Of a DNA stretch of 9,061 bases, positions 1 to 6,069 are shown piece by piece. Source of the stretch: Pseudomonadota bacterium (GTDB lineage: Bacteria; Pseudomonadota; Gammaproteobacteria; Xanthomonadales; Xanthomonadaceae); NCBI GenBank assembly GCA_023423675.1, contig JAFAFD010000174.1, positions 1 to 9,061 of the forward strand, written 5' to 3'. The position numbers and the translations under genes are program-made. Under the pieces are notes generated by a model. The model saw nothing but the letters and a program-made list of their open reading frames with translations, was not told the DNA's origin and did no database searches. Numbering within the stretch: position 1 is the first letter of the stretch; each line of letters opens with the position of its first letter.

Positions 1-308
1 CGGCCGAAATCATCGAAGGCTTCGTCGTGCACGTTGTCCAGCTTCCATTCGCTGAACTTGCCGCGGGTCCAGGCATTGGCGCGGCCCATCGCCGGCGAAT
101 TGGTCAGGCGCGGGCCGATGCGTTCGGTGAGGTAGCTGAAGGTGTCCATCACCTGCGAACGGTGGAAGGCCTCCTGGCGGATGCGGCTGACCATGTCCAG
201 GTCCACCGGTTCACGCTGCTGCGCCATTGCATTGCCACCCATCGCCAGCGATGCGGCCAGCACACCCCACTTCAGCACACCCCACTTCAACCCACTCCAC
301 TTCAACAC
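1..308 (-). CDS. Secreted M28-family metallopeptidase, N-terminal part (runs off the left edge)
   Basis: Only the first ~102 codons are present and the catalytic part lies outside the window. The product begins with a signal peptide: Lys-Trp repeats, then a hydrophobic stretch ending in GGNAMAQQ, with likely cleavage after AMA. The mature start contains IRQEAFHRSQVMDTFSYLTE and IGPRLTNSPAMGRANAWTRG. This 'I/GPRLTxSP...A..W' block is characteristic of secreted M28 zinc aminopeptidase-like proteins, which would act in the periplasm or outside the cell. The zinc ligands cannot be checked here. There is no ATG upstream of the signal peptide. I chose GTG at 308-306 because AGGGG lies 6 nt before it and an in-frame TAG sits about 14 codons upstream. 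TTG at 305, or the internal GTG at 278 (giving a more conventional 21-residue signal peptide), are alternatives. The family call rests on the N-terminal block only. Confidence 0.72.
   Translation of the reverse strand, partial: MLKWSGLKWGVLKWGVLAASLAMGGNAMAQQREPVDLDMVSRIRQEAFHRSQVMDTFSYLTERIGPRLTNSPAMGRANAWTRGKFSEWKLDNVHDEAFDDFG
258..302 (-). repeat. 15-bp tandem repeat, three units, inside the peptidase signal-peptide codons
   Basis: Units at 258-272 and 273-287 are identical (plus strand CAGCACACCCCACTT). A third unit at 288-302 differs at three positions, and 303-317 may be a decayed fourth. On the coding strand the units read Lys-Trp-Gly-Val-Leu, Lys-Trp-Gly-Val-Leu and Lys-Trp-Ser-Gly-Leu. 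A 15-bp unit keeps the reading frame, so a gain or loss of copies would change the signal peptide by five residues. Confidence 0.85.
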
Positions 309-347
309 GCCACACCCCTGCCCTTCGGCTCGATCGTCAACCCATCG

Positions 348-353
348 AGTCTA
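348..353 (-). promoter_or_regulatory. Possible -10 box for the peptidase gene
   Basis: On the minus strand TAGACT (4 of 6 to TATAAT, with the key TA and final T) lies about 40 nt before the GTG start, giving a predicted leader of roughly 30 nt that contains the AGGGG ribosome site. No convincing -35 box is visible, so this is a weak call. Confidence 0.25.
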
Positions 354-444
354 GCCAGCAGCAGCGCGGCGCCCCCGTCCCATCGGTCATGGGCCGCACC
401 GCCCTCACCCCCACCATGCGTGTCGAAGATGTGCGGTGGCTCCC

Positions 445-467
445 GTAGAGCCACGCCATGCGTGGAT
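445..467 (+). repeat. SMAG/REP-type palindromic element, imperfect
   Basis: GTAG at 445-448 heads an inverted repeat AGCCACGC / GCGTGGAT (449-456 and 460-467) with loop CAT. The inner six pairs are perfect, one mismatch follows, then an outer A-T pair. A GTAG head on a short stem-loop is the hallmark of the Stenotrophomonas SMAG repeats, where a common variant has a fully paired ATCCACGC arm. It lies 13 bp beyond the stop codon of the 136-residue gene and about 136 bp upstream of the peptidase gene, both on the minus strand, so it may act as an mRNA 3' end or stability element. No U-tract follows. A second hairpin, GTGGCT (436-441) with AGCCAC (449-454), overlaps its left arm. Confidence 0.75.
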
Positions 468-480
468 GCCCTGTGCGCGC

Positions 481-891
481 TCACCCACGCCAGCCCAGCC
501 ACAACTGCGCGCGCTCCGGCAGCAGCAACAGCCAATGACGCTGGTCCACGCTGCTGCAGCCGTACACCGCGGCATGCGCCGGCCAGTCCGGCGGCAGGCC
601 GTCGATGCCGATCTCCGACAGCGCCGCCGCGCCGGCCTTCCATGGCCGGTAGCGCGGCACCCGCCCGGCCAGCGCGCCGCGTCCCTGCCGCGCGCCGACC
701 AGCCAGTCCAGCCCCTTGCGCTGCAATCCTTCGCAGGTCACCGCGGCCAGCTGGAAGCGGACCAGGCCGGGGGCGATCCGTGCCCCCGGCAGGGCCGCCA
801 GCACGCCATGTGCCTGCAGCAGTGCATCCACTTCCAGCAGCGCCGGAACGCCCTGCCGTGCCCGTTGCCACAATCCCTGGCGCCAGCCCAT
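481..891 (-). CDS. Uncharacterised 136-residue protein, last gene of the cre block
   Basis: I do not recognise this protein. It starts at ATG 891-889, ten bases after the creD stop. Its strong AAGGAG site (903-898) overlaps the creD TAA and lies 6 nt from the ATG, so translation is likely coupled to creD. It has 136 residues and no signal peptide. There is no long membrane segment, although HWLLLLPERAQLWLGW at the C-terminus is strongly hydrophobic and Trp-rich. The middle holds VPRYRPWKAGAAALSEIGID, followed by a Pro/Trp motif (LPPDWPAHAAVYGCSSVD). It has two cysteines (in VTCEG and YGCSSVD). It looks real because of the ribosome site, the tight spacing and a sensible residue mix. Being in the transcript of creD, it should be under CreB control and may work with CreD at the envelope; that is inference from position only. 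Confidence 0.75.
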   Translation of the reverse strand: MGWRQGLWQRARQGVPALLEVDALLQAHGVLAALPGARIAPGLVRFQLAAVTCEGLQRKGLDWLVGARQGRGALAGRVPRYRPWKAGAAALSEIGIDGLPPDWPAHAAVYGCSSVDQRHWLLLLPERAQLWLGWRG

Positions 892-901
892 GGCGTGCTC
901 C

Positions 902-2221
902 TTACTTCAGTTCCGCGCCCAGCGCGTACCAGTCGACCCGGCGGGTCACCCACATCGCCAGCGCCAGAATCACGAACAGCAGCAGCGATCCCATCAGCAG
1001 CGCGTTGTTTTCCGAGACCAGCAGGCCATACAGCGCGCCGTACAGCAGGGTCAGCAGCGCAGCGAAGCCGAGGCCGCGCTTCCAGTGGCCCAGCACATGG
1101 GCCAGGTACACCGCCTGCAGGCCGATGCAGGCCACGGCCGAGACCAGGTAGGCCTTCCAGAAGGTGATGTGCTCGGACAGGCTGATCAGCAGCAGGAAGA
1201 AGATCGCCAGCGCCAGGCCGACCATCAGGTACTGCAGCGGGTGGATGCGCAGCGATTTGATCAGTTCGAACAGAATGAAGCCGACGAAGGTCAGCACAAC
1301 GAACAGGATGCCGTACTTGGAGGCGCGGTCGGCCTGGGTATAGGTGTCGACCGGATCGACCAGCGACACAGTCACCGCCTGCGAGTCCATCGCACCATCA
1401 CGGCGCAGCTGCGTCTGTGCATCCGAGGCCAGCGAGGAGACCGCCCACTGCGCATTGAATCCCTGCGCATCGACGCGGCGTTCGTTGGGCAGGAACGCAC
1501 CGCTGAAGGACGGATGCGGCCAGCGCGAGCGCAGTGCGATCCGGGTGTCATCGCCCACCGGCACCACCGACAGCGCGCGACTGCCGTCCAGGCGCAGGTC
1601 CAGCTCGATGCTGCTGCCGGCCAAGGTGCCGCCGTGGCTCTCGGCGAAGCCGGCCACCGGCGCGTGCAGGCCACGGCCTACCTCGCTGGCTGCGCCGACA
1701 CCCGGCAGCAGCCGCACCTGTCTGCCATCCACGCGCAGGTCCGGCGTGCCGACCAGGCCACGCGCATCGGACACGCCCAGCACCACGTACGGCTGGCCAT
1801 AGCTGCGGCCCGGCTTCACCGGGTAATCGTCGGCCGCGAAGGTCGCCTTCAACTGGCCGTTCCAGCTGTACACCGGCACCTTGAACAGGCCGACCTCGCG
1901 CTGGCTCGGCAGCATCTCGCCGCCCACGTCCAGCGAGGCCGGCATCTGCAGCCAGTGGCCTTCGGTCACCTGCTCCTCGGTCTTCTTGTTGCCCTTGGCG
2001 TCGACCACCTCGACCTGCTGGCGTTCCACCCACGGCACCACCCGTACCGGGCCGACCAGGCGCTGCGCACCGGCGCGGCTGTCGGCCACCCGCGCGAAGG
2101 CCTCGTCGCGGTATGCACTGCGTTCGTTGATGACGCCGCGGATCATCGTCAGCGGGATCAGCAGCAGCAGGATCAGTCCGCCGACGATGGCGAACCGCAA
2201 CAGCATCTTCAGGGATTTCAT
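902..2221 (-). CDS. creD: CreD, inner-membrane cell-envelope integrity protein
   Basis: This is a 439-residue inner-membrane protein of the CreD family (the E. coli protein is about 450). A first membrane helix spans residues 9-27 and is followed by the family motif LIPLTMIRGVINER (21-34) and the conserved GAQRLVGPVRVVP (51-63). A large periplasmic domain (about 35-300) includes GAFLPNERRV (241-250). A C-terminal bundle of about five or six helices follows (roughly 303-320, 330-348, 354-376, 384-402, 408-425). CreD is the effector of the CreBC pathway; in Stenotrophomonas and Aeromonas-type bacteria this pathway is linked to beta-lactam response and envelope maintenance. The biochemical activity of CreD is not known. 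The start ATG has GAGGA (2232-2228) 6 nt upstream. A near-consensus CreB box lies in the 81-bp gap before it. The stop codon overlaps the ribosome site of the next gene. Confidence 0.95.
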   Translation of the reverse strand: MKSLKMLLRFAIVGGLILLLLIPLTMIRGVINERSAYRDEAFARVADSRAGAQRLVGPVRVVPWVERQQVEVVDAKGNKKTEEQVTEGHWLQMPASLDVGGEMLPSQREVGLFKVPVYSWNGQLKATFAADDYPVKPGRSYGQPYVVLGVSDARGLVGTPDLRVDGRQVRLLPGVGAASEVGRGLHAPVAGFAESHGGTLAGSSIELDLRLDGSRALSVVPVGDDTRIALRSRWPHPSFSGAFLPNERRVDAQGFNAQWAVSSLASDAQTQLRRDGAMDSQAVTVSLVDPVDTYTQADRASKYGILFVVLTFVGFILFELIKSLRIHPLQYLMVGLALAIFFLLLISLSEHITFWKAYLVSAVACIGLQAVYLAHVLGHWKRGLGFAALLTLLYGALYGLLVSENNALLMGSLLLFVILALAMWVTRRVDWYALGAELK

Positions 2222-2285
2222 CGTCCGTCCTCGTTGCAGAGGACTGCAGGATGGACGGCGGCGGTGAGCGGGGTTTGTGGCGAAT

Positions 2286-2301
2286 TTGAAGCGAATGTGA
2301 A
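2286..2301 (-). promoter_or_regulatory. CreB binding site (cre-tag) upstream of creD
   Basis: On the minus strand the sequence is TTCAC-ATTCGC-TTCAA, matching the established CreB box TTCAC-N6-TTCAC at 9 of 10 fixed positions with the exact 6-nt spacer. It begins one base after the creC stop codon and ends 64 bp before the creD start. No good -10 or -35 hexamer is visible downstream (CATCCT is the best I see), which fits a promoter that depends on an activator. It implies that creD and the 136-residue gene have their own CreB-driven transcript in addition to read-through from creBC. Confidence 0.82.
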
Positions 2302-2302
2302 G

Positions 2303-3763
2303 TCAGCGGCGGGCGCGCTGCGCCGGTCCACCCAGCGGCAGCCACAGGCTTGCGACCGTGCCGCCGCCGGGCCGCGGCTCGAGGCTGGCGCGGCCATCGT
2401 GCAGGCGCGCCACTTCCTGCACGAACGGCAGGCCCAGGCCGGAACTGCGCCGGCCACTGCCGGGACGGGCCAGCGAATAGAAGCGCTCGAACACCCGGTC
2501 ACGCGCGTATTCGGGCACGCCGGCGCCACGGTCGGCCACCTGCAGGCGCACGCCCTGGCCATCGGCCACCGCCTCCAGCTCGACCTCGCCGCCGGGCGTC
2601 GAGAACGCCACCGCGTTGTCGATCAGGTTCTGCAGCGCCTGCCGCAGCAGGTAGGCATCGCCGTGCACGCGCAGTTCGGGCACCGCACCGATCCGCACCA
2701 CTACGCCGGCCGCCTGTGCACGCATCTGTGCGGCGGCAGCGGCATCGTCCAGCAGCGTGGCCGGCGCGATCGGGTCGCGGGTCTGCAGCCAGCCATGCTG
2801 TTCCACTTCGGCCAGCGCCAGCAGCTTGTCGATGGTCTCGGTCAGCCGCTCCTGCTGGTCGACGATGCTGCGCGCGAAATGCGCACGGTCGGCATCGGGC
2901 ATCGGTTCCTGCAGCAGTTCGGCGGCACCGCGGATGGCGGCCAGCGGGCTCTTCATTTCATGGGTCAGCGACTGCACGTACTGCTCGACGTAGGCCTTGC
3001 CTTCCAGCTTGCGGCGCATGGTTTCCAGGGCTTGGCCGAGATCGCCGATCTCATCGCGGCGGCGCCGTGGCGGTGGCACCGGCTCGCCAGCGGTAACCGC
3101 GCGTGCGTAGCGGCTGAGCTGGCCCAGGCCGGTGGTCAGCCACATCGTCACCAGCACGCCGACCAGCGCGGACAGGCCGATCAGCCACGCCCCGCGCTCC
3201 ATGATGGCGCGCTGGCTGGCGGCGATGAACGGATCGATGCTGCGGTTGGGCTGGGCCAGGCTGAGCACGCCGATGAGGGTGTGGCCATCGGCGGGGTCGT
3301 AGACCGGCGCGGCCACGTGCATCACCGTGTCGCCCTCGCCGCCGGGCACCTCCGGGCTGGAGCGCGCGCCGTACTCGCCGCGCAGCGTGCGGTAGACATC
3401 GTTCCAGCGCGAGTTGTCACGGCCGACGTCGCGGCCCAGCGAATCGTAGATGACGATGCCGCGCGCATTGGTGATGGTCACCCGGTAATCCAGCGAACGC
3501 TTCGGGAACCGCCAGACCATCGCCTTCAGGTCGCGCTGCCGGGCCTTGGCCAGGTTGCGGGTGAAGCTGCCACTGCCGATCGTGCCGGCCTTGACGTCGG
3601 CGGCGGCCATTTCGGCCAGCACGTTGGCCGCATCGACCAGGGTCGATTCCATCGCCTGGCGCACGCCCGGCTTCACCTCGTTGACGAACACCCGCATGAC
3701 GAAGAACGCGGCGATGCCGGTGATCAGGAAGAAGCCCAGGAACAGCTTCAGTACCAGGCGCAT
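2303..3763 (-). CDS. creC: CreC, membrane sensor histidine kinase
   Basis: This 486-residue kinase is close to the E. coli CreC length (474). Transmembrane helix 1 covers about 5-27. The periplasmic sensor domain is about 28-190 and contains VTITNARGIVIYDSLGRDVG (95-114), a PAS/Cache-like core typical of CreC. Transmembrane helix 2 is about 192-212, followed by a HAMP region to about 255. The phosphoacceptor region SLTHEMKSPL puts the autophosphorylated histidine at H268. The ATP-binding domain shows the N-box LIDNAVAFS (N383), the G1 box DRGAGVP (411-417), the F-box FERFYS (425-430) and the G2 box SGLGLPF (441-447). All catalytic motifs are intact. It should phosphorylate CreB in response to an envelope or metabolic signal. 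The start ATG lies three bases after creB, with GGAG (3776-3773) inside the end of creB, so the pair is probably translationally coupled. Confidence 0.96.
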   Translation of the reverse strand: MRLVLKLFLGFFLITGIAAFFVMRVFVNEVKPGVRQAMESTLVDAANVLAEMAAADVKAGTIGSGSFTRNLAKARQRDLKAMVWRFPKRSLDYRVTITNARGIVIYDSLGRDVGRDNSRWNDVYRTLRGEYGARSSPEVPGGEGDTVMHVAAPVYDPADGHTLIGVLSLAQPNRSIDPFIAASQRAIMERGAWLIGLSALVGVLVTMWLTTGLGQLSRYARAVTAGEPVPPPRRRRDEIGDLGQALETMRRKLEGKAYVEQYVQSLTHEMKSPLAAIRGAAELLQEPMPDADRAHFARSIVDQQERLTETIDKLLALAEVEQHGWLQTRDPIAPATLLDDAAAAAQMRAQAAGVVVRIGAVPELRVHGDAYLLRQALQNLIDNAVAFSTPGGEVELEAVADGQGVRLQVADRGAGVPEYARDRVFERFYSLARPGSGRRSSGLGLPFVQEVARLHDGRASLEPRPGGGTVASLWLPLGGPAQRARR

Positions 3764-3766
3764 GGC

Positions 3767-4489
3767 TCAGGTCTCCAGCGCGTAGCCCAGGCCACGATGG
3801 GTGCGGATCGGGTCGTCGCTGGCACCGGCCGCACGCAGCTTGGCGCGCAGGGTCTTGACGTGGGTATCGACAGTGCGGTCGGCACTGTCGGCGCTGCTGT
3901 CCCAGCCGCGGTCCATCAGCTGGGCGCGGCTGAGGATGGCGCCGGGGCGCTGCAGCAGCGCTTCCAGCAGGGCGTATTCGTAACGGGTCAGGTCCAGGGT
4001 GTGGCCCTGGTAGCGGATGCGGCGGCCCTCGCGGTCGATGGCAAAGGCACCATGCTCGCGCCAGCCGGGCTCGGGCTCGACCGCGGCCGCGACCGGGGCG
4101 GCCGGCGCCACCCGACGCAGCCGTGCGCGTACCCGGGCCACCAGCTCGCGCGGCGAGAAGGGCTTGGCCATGTAATCGTCGGCGCCCAGTTCCAGGCCCA
4201 GCACGCGGTCCAGCTCATCGTTGCGGGCGGTCAGGAAGATCACCGGTACCTGCGCCTGCGGCCCCGGCATCGCGCGCAGCCGGCGGCAGACCTCGAAGCC
4301 GCTGAGGTCGGGCAGGCCCACGTCCAGCACCACCACGTCCACATCGCCCTCCTGCAGGCGCTGCAGGGCCTGCCCGCCGAGCAGGCAGTGGCTGGCCGCG
4401 TAGCCTTCGCTGCGCAGGGCATACAGCACGGTTTCGGCGATGGCGGCTTCGTCCTCGACTACCAGGACCTGGGCAACGGGGGCTGTCAT
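3767..4489 (-). CDS. creB: CreB, OmpR/PhoB-family response regulator
   Basis: This is a 240-residue cytoplasmic response regulator (E. coli CreB has 229). The receiver domain (about 6-123) has the acidic pair E12/D13, phosphoacceptor D56 in VVLDVGLPDLSG, T87 in LTAR and K109 in KPF. An Ala/Pro linker (about 127-145) leads to a winged-helix DNA-binding domain (about 148-238) with the recognition-helix region SADRTVDTHVKTLRAKL and the wing IRTHRGLGYAL. Phosphorylated CreB binds TTCAC-N6-TTCAC boxes, and one lies upstream of creD here. I chose ATG 4489 (MTAPVAQVLVVEDE), because earlier in-frame ATGs at 4501 and 4528 only add an Ala-rich tail and lie on or upstream of the predicted -10 box. There is no Shine-Dalgarno before it. 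rlmJ is transcribed divergently from 48 bp away. Confidence 0.95.
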   Translation of the reverse strand: MTAPVAQVLVVEDEAAIAETVLYALRSEGYAASHCLLGGQALQRLQEGDVDVVVLDVGLPDLSGFEVCRRLRAMPGPQAQVPVIFLTARNDELDRVLGLELGADDYMAKPFSPRELVARVRARLRRVAPAAPVAAAVEPEPGWREHGAFAIDREGRRIRYQGHTLDLTRYEYALLEALLQRPGAILSRAQLMDRGWDSSADSADRTVDTHVKTLRAKLRAAGASDDPIRTHRGLGYALET

Positions 4490-4496
4490 GGCGCGC

Positions 4497-4502
4497 AGCA
4501 TA
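4497..4502 (-). promoter_or_regulatory. Predicted -10 box of the creB promoter (leaderless)
   Basis: TATGCT on the minus strand (4 of 6 to TATAAT) ends 7 nt before the creB ATG, so transcription would start at or within a base or two of the start codon. There is no purine-rich ribosome site in the gap (GCGCGCC). No clear -35 box is seen; the upstream DNA is almost pure G/C. Confidence 0.5.
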
Positions 4503-4523
4503 GCCGCTGCGGCCGCCGCCCCG

Positions 4524-4529
4524 TACACT
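4524..4529 (+). promoter_or_regulatory. Predicted -10 box of the rlmJ promoter (leaderless)
   Basis: TACACT (4 of 6 to TATAAT) ends 7 nt before the rlmJ ATG, with GCCGCCC between and no Shine-Dalgarno. The predicted transcript start coincides with the start codon. The facing creB -10 box is 21 bp away on the other strand, so the two polymerase sites would overlap and compete. Confidence 0.5.
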
Positions 4530-4536
4530 GCCGCCC

Positions 4537-5394
4537 ATGAACTATCGCCACGCCTTCCATGCCGGCAACCATGCCGATGTCCTCAAGCACATCGTGCAGC
4601 TGGCCCTGATCGACAGCTTCAAGCGCAAGGACAGCCCGTTCTTCGTGCTCGACACCCATGGCGGTGCCGGCCGTTACCTGCTGGCCAGCGAAGAGGGCCG
4701 CAAGACCCTGGAGGCCGAAGACGGCATCATGCGCCTGATGGCCCAGCCCAAGCTGCCGGAGGTCATCGAGCGCTACCTGAAGGCCGTGCAGGCCGACAAC
4801 CCGGTGGGCGCGATGATCACCTACCCGGGCTCGCCGCTGCTGAGTGCCCAGGCCATGCGCGCGCAGGACCGGATGGCGGTCTGCGAGCTGCAGGACGACG
4901 AAGCGGCCCATCTGAAGGCGCTGTTTGCCCACGACAACCGCGTCGGCGTGCACCAGGGCGATGGCTACGCGCTGCTGCGTTCACAGCTGCCGCCGAAGGT
5001 CAACGGCAGCAAGATCGGCCGTGGCCTGGTGCTGATCGACCCGCCGTACGAGGCACAGGATGCCGAATACCAGGCCATCCTGGCCGCCCTGGCCGAGACC
5101 CTGGCGCGCTGGCCGCAGGCCACCTGCGCGGTCTGGTTCCCGATCAAGCAGCGCCGCACCATCCTGCATTTCCTGCGCAAGGCCGCCGCCCTGCCGGTGA
5201 AATCGGCCATGACCATCGAGTTCCTGGTGCGTCCGGACGATTCCCCGCTGCGCCTCAACGGCAGCGGCATGCTGCTGCTCAATGCCCCCTGGCAGTTCGA
5301 CCGGGTGGTCGGCCCGGCCCTGCCGGCGCTGCGCCAGCACCTGGGCGAGCCGGGTGCCACCACCCGCCTGGATTGGCTGAAGGCTCCCGAATAG
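4537..5394 (+). CDS. rlmJ: RlmJ, 23S rRNA adenine(2030)-N6-methyltransferase
   Basis: RlmJ uses S-adenosylmethionine to methylate N6 of A2030 in 23S rRNA, a non-essential late ribosome modification in the cytoplasm. The 285-residue protein matches the family (E. coli 280). The N-terminal signature NYRHAFHAGNHADVLKH (2-18) is diagnostic. The SAM loop DTHGGAG covers 39-45, YPGSP covers 96-100, and the catalytic motif DPPYE starts at D168. WFPIKQRR (200-207) and the C-terminal GSGMLLLNAPW (242-252) are also family-typical. The ATG is fixed because the signature begins at residue 2. It is divergent from creB, and a 128-bp spacer follows before the acetyltransferase gene, so co-transcription with that gene is possible but not shown. 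Confidence 0.97.
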   Translation: MNYRHAFHAGNHADVLKHIVQLALIDSFKRKDSPFFVLDTHGGAGRYLLASEEGRKTLEAEDGIMRLMAQPKLPEVIERYLKAVQADNPVGAMITYPGSPLLSAQAMRAQDRMAVCELQDDEAAHLKALFAHDNRVGVHQGDGYALLRSQLPPKVNGSKIGRGLVLIDPPYEAQDAEYQAILAALAETLARWPQATCAVWFPIKQRRTILHFLRKAAALPVKSAMTIEFLVRPDDSPLRLNGSGMLLLNAPWQFDRVVGPALPALRQHLGEPGATTRLDWLKAPE

Positions 5395-5522
5395 CCCACG
5401 CGCAAGCGACGATCGGGTGCCGGTCTGCCGTCTTCACGAGGCTGTACGCCCGTGAGCCTTTCGTTCACGGAATGCAGCCCCAGTGATGCCACAATCGATG
5501 GACCACCAAGGAATCACCCGGT
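5395..5522. other. Spacer between rlmJ and the GNAT acetyltransferase gene
   Basis: This 128-bp gap contains the alternating hairpin and, at its end, AAGGA (5508-5512) ten nt before the acetyltransferase ATG, a rather long spacing. CACAAT (5490-5495) is a weak -10 candidate with no well-spaced -35. No small gene is supported here. Confidence 0.5.
5434..5470 (+). other. Alternating hairpin element between rlmJ and the GNAT gene
   Basis: TCACG (5434-5438), CGTGA (5451-5455) and TCACG (5465-5469) form two mutually exclusive stems. The right-hand stem extends to six pairs, CCGTGA (5450-5455) with TCACGG (5465-5470), around a 9-nt loop. No U-run follows, so this is not a standard intrinsic terminator. 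It may mark the rlmJ transcript end or be a weak regulatory fold in the leader of the next gene. Confidence 0.4.
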
Positions 5523-6068
5523 ATGGCCACTCGCAACCGCATGCCGCCCTGGCATGAGATCTTCAAGGCTCCCAGCGGCCACGAGCTGCTGATCCGCCCC
5601 ATCCGCCCGGAAGACGGCGCGCCGCTGCAGGCCGCCTTCAGCCTCTTCGGGCCGGAAGAAATCCGTGACCGTTTCCTGCAGTCGGTGACCGAGCTTTCGG
5701 CGGACACCACCCAGCGCCTGACCCACCCCAACCCCAAGACCGAAATCACCCTGGTGGCCGCCGAATCGCTGCCTGCCGGTGAAGCGGTGGTTGGCGCGGT
5801 CGCGCGTGCCTCGATCATCCCGGGTACCCGTGAAGCCGAGTACGCGATCCTGATCAGCCGCTTCCTGATCGGCCAGGGCCTTGGCCGCCAGCTGATGCGC
5901 AAGCTGGTGAAGTGGGGCCGCGGCAAGTACCTGGACCGTCTGTATGGCGACGTGGCCGCCGAGAACGAGCCGATGAAGCAGCTGGCCGCCTCGCTGGGCT
6001 TCAAGCCGGTGCCGCACCCCAATGGCGCCGATGGCCTGGTGCGCATGGTGCTGGAACTGGACAATTAA
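5523..6068 (+). CDS. GNAT-family N-acetyltransferase
   Basis: This 181-residue single-domain protein belongs to the GNAT superfamily, which moves an acetyl group from acetyl-CoA to an amine. The fold begins with LLIRPIRPEDGAPLQAAF (22-39), followed by FGPEEIRDRF (42-51). Motif A, which binds the CoA pyrophosphate, is seen at RFLIGQGLGRQLM (113-125, core GQGLGR 117-122). Motif B is ENEPMKQLAASLGFK (147-161). The 'IRPIRPED...PEE.R.RF...LT' start resembles the acetyltransferase module attached to acetyl-CoA-synthetase-like domains in PatZ/Pat lysine acetyltransferases, so a free-standing protein acetyltransferase is possible. Small-molecule substrates are equally open, and I give no gene symbol. 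ATG 5523 follows AAGGA; an ATG at codon 7 is an alternative. A SMAG hairpin begins one base after the stop codon. Confidence 0.88.
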   Translation: MATRNRMPPWHEIFKAPSGHELLIRPIRPEDGAPLQAAFSLFGPEEIRDRFLQSVTELSADTTQRLTHPNPKTEITLVAAESLPAGEAVVGAVARASIIPGTREAEYAILISRFLIGQGLGRQLMRKLVKWGRGKYLDRLYGDVAAENEPMKQLAASLGFKPVPHPNGADGLVRMVLELDN

Positions 6069-6069
6069 G

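Larger units (their letters stand above)
309..480. other. Intergenic spacer between the cre block and the peptidase gene
   Basis: This 172-bp gap carries the SMAG-like element and the possible peptidase -10 box. A small CCCAT/ATGGG hairpin (379-383/389-393) is also present. I see no intrinsic terminator with a U-tract and no plausible small gene; open frames crossing it are shadows of neighbouring coding strands. Confidence 0.6.

Noticed and set aside
302..871. A 189-residue minus-strand frame overlapping the 136-residue gene
   Set aside because: It is a Gly/Ala/Arg-rich composition with no start signal, in another frame of the gene that has a clear AAGGAG site and coupling to creD.
27..1151. 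A 374-residue plus-strand frame over the left end
   Set aside because: It is a Pro/Ala/Arg-rich low-complexity translation, antisense to the peptidase, the 136-residue gene and the end of creD.
4490..4528. Longer creB with a start at ATG 4501 or 4528
   Set aside because: The extra residues are an Ala run without family counterpart, there is no ribosome site, and both codons lie on or upstream of the predicted -10 box.
716..4540. A 1274-residue open frame on the plus strand, antisense to the whole creBCD block
   Set aside because: It is rich in Gln, His, Arg and Ala, as expected from the reverse complement of CTG/GCC-type codons, has no ribosome site or domain, and lies opposite four well-supported genes. 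High GC removes stop codons by chance.
5433..5468. Two TTCAC words upstream of the acetyltransferase gene as a second CreB box
   Set aside because: They begin 31 bp apart, whereas a CreB box needs an 11-bp period. They belong to the hairpin arms instead.
5450..5470. Intrinsic terminator for rlmJ
   Set aside because: The six-pair stem is followed by AATGCAG rather than a U-tract, so it does not meet the usual pattern.
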